NCBI GenBank assembly: GCA_934489895.1
Contig: CAKSST010000009.1
Location: 1-64,000, forward strand
DNA: 64,000 nucleotides
Direction of reading: 5' to 3'
Source: an uncultured Eubacteriales bacterium
Lineage (GTDB): Bacteria > Bacillota > Clostridia > Oscillospirales > Acutalibacteraceae
Shown: piece after piece, positions 8,476 through 16,709 of the stretch
Layout of the letters: every line of letters begins with the position of its first letter
Position numbering within the stretch: position 1 is the stretch's first letter
The notes under the pieces: generated by a model
Seen by the model: only the letters and a program-made list of their open reading frames with translations
Database searches by the model: none
Told to the model about the DNA's origin: nothing
Translations under genes and position numbers: made by a program

Positions 8476-9357
8476 TTAAAGTTCATTTTCATAAAAAAGC
8501 GAAATAGTACTTTCGCGTGAATTGCGCAGATATTCGGATAGTGAAAGGCCCATCTGTCTGCGGAACATTCTTGAAAAATAGTTTGGGTCGGTTATACCAA
8601 CCTGCTTTGCTGCTTGCTGCAAAGGTATTTTTTTTATAACAATAAGCTCGGTAGCTTTTGAGATTTTTTCACGGTTTATGTATTGTAAAATTGAAGTGTT
8701 CTCTACTTCTTTGAATACATGGCTTAGATAGCTTGGTGTTTTGCCCAAGGCTTTAGCAATTTCCTCTACAGTAATTTTTTTATCAATGTTTTTGGCAATA
8801 TAAGTTTTTATTCTGTAACAGAGTATGTGAGATAGCGGAACTTTGTCAGGTATTTCAGTTTTATACTCGGCTGCTCGGGCAATATCATATAAAAGATCAA
8901 GTGCCATACAACCGCTTTTCCAGGTGCATCCTGTAAGGGAAGAGTGAAATTCAGAAATAATGTTTTTTAATTTTTTAATCAGTTTGTTTGTTTCAGGACA
9001 AGGTTGAAGACACATAGGTACGGTTACTGAACGTCCGCCGTCGTTTTTTAATACGGGCTTCTGGCTGTAAATTTCAATACTACTGTCAAGGCGTACTGAA
9101 ACAGAGTAATGGATATGTACGCGGTCCTTTTGTGACCAAACTTGCACGGGCAATTTGTGCGGTAACACAACAAAGCATCCCTCGCTAGCTTCTATTGTTT
9201 CATCCAACATTTTTATAAATAAAGTTCCGCTTTGTATATATACAATTTCAATGTTTGATGCAACAGGGAGAAAGCTATGCTCATAATTTGAGCGTGTAAA
9301 ATTTAACGCAAAAACCAATTCTGGCAATGAATGCGGTTCAATAACATTGTATAACAA
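8476..9357 (-). CDS. AraC family transcriptional regulator
   Basis: The N-terminal half is a cupin-like sensor domain (FVVLPHKLPVQVW, about residues 55-67). The C-terminal third is a double helix-turn-helix AraC domain, with the first helix region VEEIAKALGKTPSYLSHVFKE and the second region ending FSRMFRRQMGLSLSEYLR. It should sense a small ligand and activate nearby genes. Two ATG-less starts are possible. GTG at 9366 sits on top of the ribosome site, whereas TTG at 9357 is 6 bases after AGAGGTG, so I choose TTG, giving 293 residues. It is divergent from the dehydrogenase operon, and repeated TGTGCT motifs lie between them. It is the obvious candidate regulator for the genes from 9.6 to 13.7 kb. 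Confidence 0.9.
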   Translation of the reverse strand: MLYNVIEPHSLPELVFALNFTRSNYEHSFLPVASNIEIVYIQSGTLFIKMLDETIEASEGCFVVLPHKLPVQVWSQKDRVHIHYSVSVRLDSSIEIYSQKPVLKNDGGRSVTVPMCLQPCPETNKLIKKLKNIISEFHSSLTGCTWKSGCMALDLLYDIARAAEYKTEIPDKVPLSHILCYRIKTYIAKNIDKKITVEEIAKALGKTPSYLSHVFKEVENTSILQYINREKISKATELIVIKKIPLQQAAKQVGITDPNYFSRMFRRQMGLSLSEYLRNSRESTISLFYENEL

Positions 9358-9446
9358 TATTCTCACCTCTTAGCAAATATAGCATAGCACAGCATAAATA
9401 TCAATAATTATATTAAATATGCTATTTTTAACAGATGATTATACAT

Positions 9447-9470
9447 AAATAAGCACAATTGTGCTTATTT
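9447..9470. promoter_or_regulatory. perfect 24-bp palindrome between divergent araC-type and dehydrogenase genes
   Basis: AAATAAGCAC (9447-9456), central AATT, GTGCTTATTT (9461-9470). Each half contains TGTGCTTATTT reading outward, similar to the TGTGCTAA boxes found before both structural operons. Likely a regulator binding site; which protein binds is inference. Confidence 0.55.
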
Positions 9471-9510
9471 AAATACTTTGAAGACGGTTATTTAATTAAT
9501 TATTATAAAT

Positions 9511-9563
9511 GTGCTAAAATAACAGTTTTATTTATTTACAATTTTTTGTGTTGTAGTATAATT
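9511..9563 (+). promoter_or_regulatory. promoter and upstream activator box of the dehydrogenase/amidohydrolase operon
   Basis: Box TGTGCTAAAATAACA (9511-9525) ends 10 bases before TTTACA (9536-9541), which is followed by a 16-base spacer and TATAAT (9558-9563). Spacing from TGTGCTAA to TTTACA is 17 bases, identical to the promoter of the converging NagB-like operon. Confidence 0.65.
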
Positions 9564-9622
9564 GGCTTGAAATAAAGCTTGATTTTCAGCTTTATTAATT
9601 TTTAATACGGGGTAGATTAATA

Positions 9623-10609
9623 ATGGAACAGAAAGCGATGATTATCGGCGAAGAAACAGTTAAAAAGTATTTATCTGTTGAAGATGTTATTAAAATTGTT
9701 GAAGATACTTGGAAGTGGTACGGTGAGGGCAAGGTTGTTATGCCCAACAAAATCACCACAAATATGGATTCTTTTGGTATTGCAGGTTGGTTTAACTCAA
9801 TGCCCGCATACATTGCTCCTATGGATGTTGCTGGTATCAAGGTTGTTGGCGGTTATGACGGTAACAAAGCATTGGGTCTGCCTTATATCAAAGCAAACCT
9901 TTTAGTTACTGATTCAAGAACAGGTGTGCTTCGCGCTCTTGTAAGCGGTGACTATATTAATGATATGCGTACAGGTGCACAGCCCGCTGTTATGGCAAAG
10001 CTTCTTGCTGCAAAAACTGATGTTGTTACCATTATCGGTACAGGTCTTATGGGTTATACAAGTCTGCTTTGCATGAGCAAGGTTCTTGATATGAAAGAAA
10101 TCCGCGTTTGCGATATTTCTGAAGATGCTATGGACAGATTTATTGCCCGGTTCCTCGACGCACCTTTCAAATTTGTAAAATGCAAGAGTAATGAGGAAGG
10201 TTGCCGCGGCGCTGATATCGTTATTACTGTTACAAACGCTAACGCTAACCTTGTTGAAGAGCCTTGGCTCAAGGAGGGTTCACTTGTAATGACAATGGGC
10301 TCATTCCGTGAAACCTCTTTTGATGTTGTCAGAAAAGCTGATAAAATTGCTGTTGACCAGGTTGGTCAGTCACTCCATCGCGGCAATGTTAAAGAACTTG
10401 CTGAAATGGGCGAGATTGATGAAAACTCTTTTGATATTATTGTTCCCGATGTTCTTGCCGGCAAGACAAAGGGCAGAACTAATGATAAGGACCGCATCTA
10501 TGCACAGATTATCGGTACCGGTATGCTTGATGTTGCTTGTGCAGGATTTGTTATTAACAAAATCGAGCAAGCAGGGGATGAGGTATTTACCTACGATATG
10601 AAAAAATAA
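9623..10609 (+). CDS. ornithine cyclodeaminase / mu-crystallin family NAD(P)-binding protein
   Basis: A 328-residue member of the ornithine cyclodeaminase/mu-crystallin family. A substrate-binding half contains the diagnostic RTGAQPAVMAKLLA (about residues 117-130), then a Rossmann nucleotide-binding loop IIGTGLMGYTS (about 138-148), and the family C-terminal half. Members include ornithine cyclodeaminase, alanine dehydrogenase, ketimine reductase and SbnB-type dehydrogenases, so the reaction is an NAD(P)-linked deamination or imine reduction on an amino acid-like substrate that I cannot name. It is 22 bases ahead of the amidohydrolase and probably cotranscribed with it. The AraC box upstream suggests inducible, catabolic use. 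Confidence 0.9.
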   Translation: MEQKAMIIGEETVKKYLSVEDVIKIVEDTWKWYGEGKVVMPNKITTNMDSFGIAGWFNSMPAYIAPMDVAGIKVVGGYDGNKALGLPYIKANLLVTDSRTGVLRALVSGDYINDMRTGAQPAVMAKLLAAKTDVVTIIGTGLMGYTSLLCMSKVLDMKEIRVCDISEDAMDRFIARFLDAPFKFVKCKSNEEGCRGADIVITVTNANANLVEEPWLKEGSLVMTMGSFRETSFDVVRKADKIAVDQVGQSLHRGNVKELAEMGEIDENSFDIIVPDVLAGKTKGRTNDKDRIYAQIIGTGMLDVACAGFVINKIEQAGDEVFTYDMKK

Positions 10610-10631
10610 TTTTGAGTGGAGGGGGTAAACC

Positions 10632-11687
10632 ATGTCGCTTTTTACTGTTACTGATTATGACAGACAGGTATATGAAAAAGAACTGAAAGATTTCTTGCCT
10701 GACAAAATTATTGATATACATACTCATGTTTGGCTTAACAGTCTTGTAAAAGATGATAAGCAGGGAAGCGCGCGTGCAGCCTTTTGGCCGACACTTGTAG
10801 CAGCAGATAACAGCATTGAAGATTTGCAGGAAACCTACCGTTTATTGTTTCCCGACAAGCAGGTTAGCGCAATGTTTTTCGGTAGTAGCCGCAGAGGCTC
10901 AATGCATGCTTTGAATAACTATGTCGCTCAATGCGGAAAACAGAGCGGTTTCCCCGTGCTGTATTATTCATCACCTGATGAAGACCCGGAGTTTTTGGAG
11001 GAAAAAATACGTGAAGGCGGTTTTTTGGGATTAAAATCATTTTTAAACCTTGCGCCCGAATATATTCCTGAAAATGAAGTAAGAATTTTTGATTTTTTCC
11101 CAAAAAATCAGCTTAAAAAGATGAATGACATGGGAGCAATAGTAATGCTCCACATTCCACGCAACAAGCGTCTTCGTGACCCGGTAAATATTCATCAGAT
11201 TATAGAATTTAAACGCGAATTCCCTAATATTGGCTTGATAATTGCACATATTGGCAGAGCGTATTGTGAAAACGATATCGGGAATGCTTTTGAAGAGCTT
11301 TCGGTTTGCGATGATTTGATGTATGATTTTAGTGCAAACTGCTGTGAAATTGCAATGGAGAAGCTTATAAAATCTGTTGGAACGAAACGTGTTATGTTTG
11401 GCAGCGATTTGCCCATTCTCAGAATGCGTACCCGTCGTATTACAGAAAACAATACATATATTAACCTTGTTCCTCCCGGTCTTTACGGTGACCCCAACCA
11501 AGATCCGCATCTTCGTGAGGTGAGTGAGGAAGAAGCTAAAGAAATTACATTCTTTATGTATGAAGAGCTTCGCTCATTTAAGAAGGTTGCAGAAAAGCTT
11601 GATCTAGCCCGTGGCGATATCGAAGATATTTTCTACAACAATGCTAACGGTATGATAGAAAAGGCAAGAAAGAATATTTATGGATAA
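10632..11687 (+). CDS. amidohydrolase family (TIM-barrel metal-dependent hydrolase)
   Basis: A 351-residue protein of the amidohydrolase_2 group. The metal-binding pair H30 and H32 lies in DIHTHVW, a further conserved histidine is in IIAHIGRAY (about residue 205), and the catalytic aspartate D259 is in MFGSDLPI. Family members hydrolyse or decarboxylate ring carboxylates, lactones and amides; substrate cannot be read from sequence. A strong GGAGGGGG ribosome site precedes the ATG. Second gene of the AraC-box operon, closed by a bidirectional terminator. No signal peptide, so it acts in the cytosol. It probably processes the same compound as the neighbouring dehydrogenase and NagB-like proteins. 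Confidence 0.88.
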   Translation: MSLFTVTDYDRQVYEKELKDFLPDKIIDIHTHVWLNSLVKDDKQGSARAAFWPTLVAADNSIEDLQETYRLLFPDKQVSAMFFGSSRRGSMHALNNYVAQCGKQSGFPVLYYSSPDEDPEFLEEKIREGGFLGLKSFLNLAPEYIPENEVRIFDFFPKNQLKKMNDMGAIVMLHIPRNKRLRDPVNIHQIIEFKREFPNIGLIIAHIGRAYCENDIGNAFEELSVCDDLMYDFSANCCEIAMEKLIKSVGTKRVMFGSDLPILRMRTRRITENNTYINLVPPGLYGDPNQDPHLREVSEEEAKEITFFMYEELRSFKKVAEKLDLARGDIEDIFYNNANGMIEKARKNIYG

Positions 11688-11727
11688 CAAAAGCGGTAGA
11701 AGCATTGCTTCTACCGCTTTTGTTTTT
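11688..11727. terminator. bidirectional terminator between the converging operons
   Basis: Sixteen-base arms CAAAAGCGGTAGAAGC / GCTTCTACCGCTTTTG around an ATT loop, followed by TTTTT. Confidence 0.85.
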
Positions 11728-11744
11728 ATCTAAAGAGGCAGAAA

Positions 11745-12683
11745 TTAGTAAGAAATTAATTCCTGAGTAGTAATAGGACGAGCCATATCTTCGCTCATAT
11801 AAACAGTGTCTTTTGTTAACTGTGTCATTGAAGCGGGGCAGTCCATAGATACGGGACCGAAGCACTGTAAACGTGCGACCATACGCTCCCATGAGCTGTA
11901 TCCGCCAAGGTAACCAAGGTCTAGACGCTCCAAGTGGTCGCGTGCGTTGAATATTTCCTTAGGACCAACTGAAACAGAGCAGTAGGGAGTTGCGTACATA
12001 TCGCCGCAGCTGCCAAATAATGCGGCATTGGAGTTCTGAATTAATGTTAAGCGGTGGTTGTCAACAAAACGTGCGCCAAGAGTAAGGAACTCTTCAAGGT
12101 TGTCAGCCTTGAATGCGTTGGTCATAGGATCAATAAATGCTGTATGACCAACCCAACCTGTTGCCGAAATTGCTAGGTCAGCGCCTCCCTCATCCTCAAT
12201 CATCTGTGAATAGCAGTTGATGTTCTCGTTGGTATAGTAATGCATATTTTTAAGGTCAGGACGTAAATCCTTACGGAAAGAACCGTAGAACTCGCGTAAG
12301 AAATGACCACCGAGAGAAGGCTCATATGTAATGGGAGCAACATTGCCGTGCTCATCAGCCCACTCGTCCATACAGAAAGCAACAATGTTTCTTGCGCTTA
12401 CATTGTAGTCGTTACACATATTTGCTGCGCAGGTGTAAACATCACGCCATGAGTTGGGGAAAATAATAACAGTTTTTTTATCCTCTACATCTGAACGCCA
12501 GATCCAGTTGAAAAGCTCAGCTGCGATAGCACTGCAAGGGTTTGGTACAATGTGTACCTTATAGTCAGGGTTTGAATGCTTGAAGTTAATCATATCCTCA
12601 CGGGTAAGATTACGGCAGAACTCAAGAACTTTTTTGTCCTGCACGGGATACCATTCAGAAGGTTTAAAATCAAAGTTACTCAT
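11745..12683 (-). CDS. NagB-like (glucosamine-6-phosphate isomerase family) protein, copy 1
   Basis: A 312-residue protein of the NagB/RpiA/SugarP isomerase fold. Compared with the NagB active site, the first acidic residue is kept (D106 in CMDEWADE). The DGHIAFNEP motif reads VGHTAFIDP, so the catalytic His is kept (H180) but the preceding Asp is Val and the Glu is Asp. It may still act on an amino-sugar phosphate or a related keto/aldo sugar phosphate, but standard deaminase activity is uncertain. Length exceeds NagB (about 240-270) by roughly 40 residues, mostly an N-terminal extension. It follows its paralogue by 18 bases with a GGAG ribosome site, so the two form an operon. Confidence 0.8.
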   Translation of the reverse strand: MSNFDFKPSEWYPVQDKKVLEFCRNLTREDMINFKHSNPDYKVHIVPNPCSAIAAELFNWIWRSDVEDKKTVIIFPNSWRDVYTCAANMCNDYNVSARNIVAFCMDEWADEHGNVAPITYEPSLGGHFLREFYGSFRKDLRPDLKNMHYYTNENINCYSQMIEDEGGADLAISATGWVGHTAFIDPMTNAFKADNLEEFLTLGARFVDNHRLTLIQNSNAALFGSCGDMYATPYCSVSVGPKEIFNARDHLERLDLGYLGGYSSWERMVARLQCFGPVSMDCPASMTQLTKDTVYMSEDMARPITTQELISY

Positions 12684-12701
12684 ATTGCAAATCTCCTCTC
12701 G

Positions 12702-13664
12702 TTATATTTTTGAAGGGTCAGGAATATCGTCGGGATATACAAGGTTCTGAGCGATTGTGTTGTTAACATAGGCGCGGCCCTTGAAAAGACGAAGGATTGA
12801 TGCGGGAACAGCCTGTGAAACCTGACCCAAGAACATAAGGCGGGAAATAAGGCGCTGCCAGGACATTAACATACCGCATGGACCGCGAAACTGAACTTCA
12901 ACGTGGTCGCGTGCGTGAGCAATATCACGGGGACCTATGGTAGCCATCTTTGGAGGAACGGCTGCGATATCGCCTGAGCAACCAAAGATACCGTGTAAAG
13001 ATTCCTCAGCAATGGATTCGGGAGTGGGGGTAAGTACGCAAGAGGTTTTTTCAAGGTACTCATCCATTGTGTTTGCAGCAAATTCGGATGCATTGGGTTC
13101 AATGCCTGCAATACGGCCGGACCAGCAAACGCTTGTGTACATAATATCAGCGCCGCCGTTACCGCACTTATCAATCATATCAGAATAATGAGAAATATTT
13201 TCGTTGGTCATAGGATAAATCTGCTCTTTGGCAGGACGAAGCTCGGGATTAATATTGTTGTAAAAATGCTTTATAAACTGGTAATACTTGCCGCGCTCAT
13301 AATCAAGGGGAGCAATGTTACCTTTTTCGTCGGCATACTCGTTAAGGAAGAAAACATGCAGATTTCGGCAACTTACATTATACTTATTAAGTACTTTTGC
13401 AAGGCTTATGTAAAGAACATTTTCATGACCGGGTAGAATAACGGTAAGCTTTTTATCATTAATATCGGAGAGTCTGATTTGATGGAACAAATCGGTAACA
13501 AAATAAAACTGTGCATCGTGTACAAGTTTTAATTTAAATTCAGAATTTTCAAACTGGATTTTTTCCAAGTCATCACGTTTGAATGTTCTTGCTTTTGTCA
13601 GCAGTTCAGCATCTTTAACGGGAAGCCAAGGTGCAGGGTTAAAAGAGAAGCTTTTGCTTAACAT
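12702..13664 (-). CDS. NagB-like protein, copy 2, with substituted catalytic residues
   Basis: A 320-residue paralogue of the next gene, alignable throughout (for example NEYADEKGNIAPL against DEWADEHGNVAPI). The residues used by NagB for catalysis are mostly gone. The first Asp is N108, the DGH triad is SGR (182-184) so the His is Arg, while the final Glu survives (E189). This suggests a non-catalytic partner, a sensor, or a different reaction; a heteromeric complex with copy 1 would be a reasonable guess. Start ATG at 13664 has TTGGAGG upstream. It is the first gene of the two-gene operon, driven by a promoter that copies the layout of the converging dehydrogenase promoter. Confidence 0.8.
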   Translation of the reverse strand: MLSKSFSFNPAPWLPVKDAELLTKARTFKRDDLEKIQFENSEFKLKLVHDAQFYFVTDLFHQIRLSDINDKKLTVILPGHENVLYISLAKVLNKYNVSCRNLHVFFLNEYADEKGNIAPLDYERGKYYQFIKHFYNNINPELRPAKEQIYPMTNENISHYSDMIDKCGNGGADIMYTSVCWSGRIAGIEPNASEFAANTMDEYLEKTSCVLTPTPESIAEESLHGIFGCSGDIAAVPPKMATIGPRDIAHARDHVEVQFRGPCGMLMSWQRLISRLMFLGQVSQAVPASILRLFKGRAYVNNTIAQNLVYPDDIPDPSKI

Positions 13665-13723
13665 AATTTTACCTCCAAAATATTTATGCAGAATTTACAT
13701 TGTGTACAGAAAACTACAAATTT

Positions 13724-13776
13724 ATTATAATTCCATTTAATTTTTTGTAAATATACAGTTTTGTGATATTAGCACA
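13724..13776 (-). promoter_or_regulatory. promoter and activator box of the NagB-like operon
   Basis: On the minus strand: box TGTGCTAATATCACA (13776 down to 13762), then TTTACA (13751-13746), 16-base spacer, TATAAT (13729-13724). TGTGCTAA to TTTACA is 17 bases. The box matches that of the dehydrogenase operon at 13 of 15 positions. It also forms an inverted repeat TTTTGTG/CACAAAA (13759-13779). Confidence 0.65.
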
Positions 13777-13800
13777 AAAAAGCTTAAAATTTAATAACAA

Positions 13801-13839
13801 ATAAAAAATGACTGCTTAACCTTTATAATTAAGCAGCCA
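13801..13839 (-). terminator. terminator of argG
   Basis: Eleven-base stem (13809-13819 with 13829-13839, one G-T wobble) followed on the minus strand by TTTTTTAT. Confidence 0.75.
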
Positions 13840-13851
13840 TTAAATGATTAT

Positions 13852-15072
13852 TTATTTTTTAGCGTTTTTGTGTTCCACCTGAGCTTGAACCTTAATGGGA
13901 AGACCAAACAAATTAATAAATCCGCATGCGTCAGCCTGATCATAAACCTCGTCCTCATCAAAGGTTGCAATCTCTTCGCTGTAAAGTGACCAGTCGCTCC
14001 ATACGCCGGCTTTTATTATGTTACCTTTGTAGAGTTTAAGCTTTACTTTACCGGTGACGTGCTCCTGCGTTTTGTTAACAAAAGCGGTAAGAGCTTCACG
14101 TAAAGGAGTAAACCATTGACCGTTGTAAACCAAATCAGCAAAGGTGATTGCAAGCTCCTGCTTTTTGTGTGCTGTAAGCTTGTCAAGGGTTACTGTTTCA
14201 AGGTAGTTATGAGCAAAGTACATTATTGTACCGCCGGGAGTTTCGTATACACCGCGGCTCTTCATACCAACAAGACGGTTTTCAACAATATCCAAAAGAC
14301 CAATACCGTTTTCGCCACCGAGCTTATTGAGCTTTTCAAGAAGTTTTTTTGCGCTCATTTTTTCCCCGTCAACAGCAACGGGAACACCGCATTCAAAATC
14401 AATAGTAACATAGGTGGGCTTATCGGGAGCATCAATGGGGGAAACGCCCATCTCTAAGAAGCCAGGTTTTTCATACTGCGGCTCATTACCGGGATCTTCA
14501 AGGTCAAGGCCTTCGTGCGATAAGTGCCAGATGTTCTTATCCTTTGAGTAATTGGTTTCTCTGTTTATTTTAAGGGGAACATTATGTGCTTCGGCGTAAT
14601 CAATTTCCTGATCACGTGATTTAATGTCCCAAACACGCCAGGGAGCAATTATCTTGAGGTCAGGAGCAAATGCTTTAACAGCAAGCTCAAAACGGACTTG
14701 GTCGTTGCCTTTTCCTGTGCAACCATGGCAAATAGCGTCAGCGCCCTCATCCAAAGCAATTTTTGCAAGATGTTTTGCAATAAGGGGACGGGCAAAGGAT
14801 GTGCCTAACATATATTCCTCATAAAGAGCGCCTGCCTGCATGGTGGGAATTATGTAATCCTCAACAAATTCATCAGCAAGGTCAAGCATATAAAGCTTTG
14901 AAGCGCCAGTTTTAATAGCTTTTTCCTCTAAGCCCTCGGTTTCGCTTCCTTGTCCCAGACAACCGCAAACTGCAATAACCTCACAGCCGGGATAGGTTTC
15001 CTTAAGCCAGGGGATAATAATGGAGGTATCCAAACCGCCTGAATAAGCTAATACAATTTTTTTAATACTCAT
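13852..15072 (-). CDS. argG: argininosuccinate synthase
   Basis: ArgG joins citrulline and aspartate with ATP in arginine biosynthesis. The 406-residue protein begins with the ATP-pyrophosphatase motif AYSGGLDTS (residues 9-17). It has the family blocks HGCTGKGNDQVRFE (about 115-128) and the conserved GRENPIHSL-equivalent region later. The ATG at 15072 is chosen over an in-frame upstream ATG (15129) because GGAGGC precedes it and homologues begin at MSIKK-like sequences. No argH lies next to it in this window; the operon ends here. A near-consensus promoter and several TGCA-containing repeats upstream suggest strong, possibly arginine-controlled, expression. Confidence 0.96.
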   Translation of the reverse strand: MSIKKIVLAYSGGLDTSIIIPWLKETYPGCEVIAVCGCLGQGSETEGLEEKAIKTGASKLYMLDLADEFVEDYIIPTMQAGALYEEYMLGTSFARPLIAKHLAKIALDEGADAICHGCTGKGNDQVRFELAVKAFAPDLKIIAPWRVWDIKSRDQEIDYAEAHNVPLKINRETNYSKDKNIWHLSHEGLDLEDPGNEPQYEKPGFLEMGVSPIDAPDKPTYVTIDFECGVPVAVDGEKMSAKKLLEKLNKLGGENGIGLLDIVENRLVGMKSRGVYETPGGTIMYFAHNYLETVTLDKLTAHKKQELAITFADLVYNGQWFTPLREALTAFVNKTQEHVTGKVKLKLYKGNIIKAGVWSDWSLYSEEIATFDEDEVYDQADACGFINLFGLPIKVQAQVEHKNAKK

Positions 15073-15117
15073 TTTAATTGCCTCCGAAAAAAGTAAATTA
15101 ATTATTGAACAAAAAGC

Positions 15118-15146
15118 ATTATAATGCATATTTATCTGCTTGTCAA
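15118..15146 (-). promoter_or_regulatory. consensus promoter of argG
   Basis: Perfect TTGACA (15141-15146), 17-base spacer, perfect TATAAT (15118-15123) on the minus strand. Upstream, a direct repeat ATGCAAAATT occurs twice in tandem (about 15154-15173) and TATGCATA follows near 15197; these could bind ArgR or another regulator. Confidence 0.75.
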
Positions 15147-15296
15147 CCCCTAAAATGCAAAATTATGCAAAATTATTTAATATAATCTTAAAAATATGCA
15201 TAAATTTTAATTTCATCCGGAAAATATGCGTCAATTGTTAATAATTCATCAAAACGAGTATAATGCTAATTATGGTAAATATAGTAATTTATCAAA

Positions 15297-15325
15297 TTGA
15301 CAATTTATATTTTTTATGATAATAT
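15297..15325 (+). promoter_or_regulatory. promoter of glyA
   Basis: TTGACA (15297-15302), 17-base spacer, TAATAT (15320-15325), about 40 bases before the ATG. Confidence 0.55.
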
Positions 15326-15363
15326 ATCAAATTGAAATCAGTAAAATACAGGAGAAAATTAAT

Positions 15364-16602
15364 ATGTTTTTTGATGATTTAAAAAATTTTGACCAGGAAG
15401 TTGCCGCGGCTTGCTCAAGAGAATTACGCAGACAACAACACAACATTGAGCTTATTGCTTCTGAAAATATTGTTTCTGAAGCTGTGCTTTTAGCTGCAGG
15501 CGGTATACTTACAAATAAATATGCTGAGGGTTATCCTGGCAAGCGTTATTATGGCGGCTGTGTTTTTGCTGACGAGGTAGAGGAGATTGCAATTGACCGT
15601 GCCAAAAAGCTTTTTGGTGCTGACCACGCTAACGTTCAGCCTCATAGCGGTGCAAATGCAAACCTTGCAGCCTTCTTTGCATTGCTTAATCCCGGTGATA
15701 CAGTTCTTTCAATGAGCCTTGCTCATGGCGGCCACTTATCACACGGTTCACCTGTAAATATTTCAGGTAAATATTTTAATATTATACCTTACGAGGTTTC
15801 CGGCGAAACCCAGACAATTGACTATGACGAGGTTGAGCGTCTTGCTGTTAAGCACAAACCAAAGCTTATCCTTGCCGGTGCTTCTGCATATCCCCGCGTA
15901 ATTGACTTTAAACGTTTCCGCGAAATTGCCGACAAGGTAGGGGCTTACTTTATGGTGGATATGGCACATATTGCAGGTCTTATTGCCGCAGGTGTTCATC
16001 CCAACCCGGTTCCTTATGCTGATGTTGTTACAACCACTACCCATAAAACTCTGCGCGGTCCTCGCGGCGGCTTAATTCTTTGCCGTGAAGAATATGCAAA
16101 GGCAATTGATAAGGCAATTTTTCCGGGAACACAGGGCGGTCCTCTTATGCACATAATTGCTGCCAAGGCTGTTGCATTAGGTGAAGCATTGACTGATGAG
16201 TTTAAAGCATATCAGCAGCAGGTAGTCAAAAATGCCGCTGTACTCGCTGATGAATTTGTAAAGAACGGTATTAATCTTGTGTCCGGCGGCACTGATAACC
16301 ATCTTATGCTGCTTGATTTACGCGGTACAGGTGTTACAGGTAAAGAATTACAGCACAGACTTGATGGGGTACATATTACCGCAAATAAAAACGCAATCCC
16401 CAACGACCCTGAAAGTCCCTTTGTTACAAGCGGCTTGCGCGTAGGTACTCCCGCTGTTACTTCACGTGGCTTTAAAGAGGCTGAAATGGTTAAAATTGCA
16501 GGTTGGATTGCTGATGTTATCAATAACTTTGATGATTATAAAGACCGCATTACCAAAGAAGTTGTTGAAACCTGCGAAAAGTTTCCCATATATAATAAGT
16601 AA
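15364..16602 (+). CDS. glyA: serine hydroxymethyltransferase
   Basis: GlyA interconverts serine and glycine while loading one-carbon units onto tetrahydrofolate. The protein of 412 residues carries ELIASENIVS near residue 27, the glycine-rich YPGKRYYGG block, and the PLP lysine K228 in TTTTHKTLRGPRGG. Length and domain order are normal. ATG at 15364 is used because AGGAG is 8 bases upstream; the frame is open back to 15316 without a better start. It is transcribed alone from its own promoter and ends in a strong terminator, divergent from argG. Confidence 0.97.
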   Translation: MFFDDLKNFDQEVAAACSRELRRQQHNIELIASENIVSEAVLLAAGGILTNKYAEGYPGKRYYGGCVFADEVEEIAIDRAKKLFGADHANVQPHSGANANLAAFFALLNPGDTVLSMSLAHGGHLSHGSPVNISGKYFNIIPYEVSGETQTIDYDEVERLAVKHKPKLILAGASAYPRVIDFKRFREIADKVGAYFMVDMAHIAGLIAAGVHPNPVPYADVVTTTTHKTLRGPRGGLILCREEYAKAIDKAIFPGTQGGPLMHIIAAKAVALGEALTDEFKAYQQQVVKNAAVLADEFVKNGINLVSGGTDNHLMLLDLRGTGVTGKELQHRLDGVHITANKNAIPNDPESPFVTSGLRVGTPAVTSRGFKEAEMVKIAGWIADVINNFDDYKDRITKEVVETCEKFPIYNK

Positions 16603-16610
16603 AGTTATTT

Positions 16611-16644
16611 ACGGACGGCAAAGCTGCCGTCCGTTGTTTATTTT
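16611..16644 (+). terminator. terminator of glyA
   Basis: Ten-base stem ACGGACGGCA/TGCCGTCCGT with an AAGC loop, followed by TGTTTATTTT. Confidence 0.85.
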
Positions 16645-16709
16645 AAAAAAATGTAGTAATATGTTATATGTTGTGGTAAAATATCAAAGATTACAGGGGG
16701 AAAGGTAAT

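Noticed and set aside
4445..10609. SbnA/SbnB-like pair for diaminopropionate synthesis (cysteine-synthase homologue plus ornithine-cyclodeaminase homologue)
   Set aside because: The two genes are 4 kb apart, separated by unrelated genes and by terminators, and are regulated separately; no siderophore genes are present.
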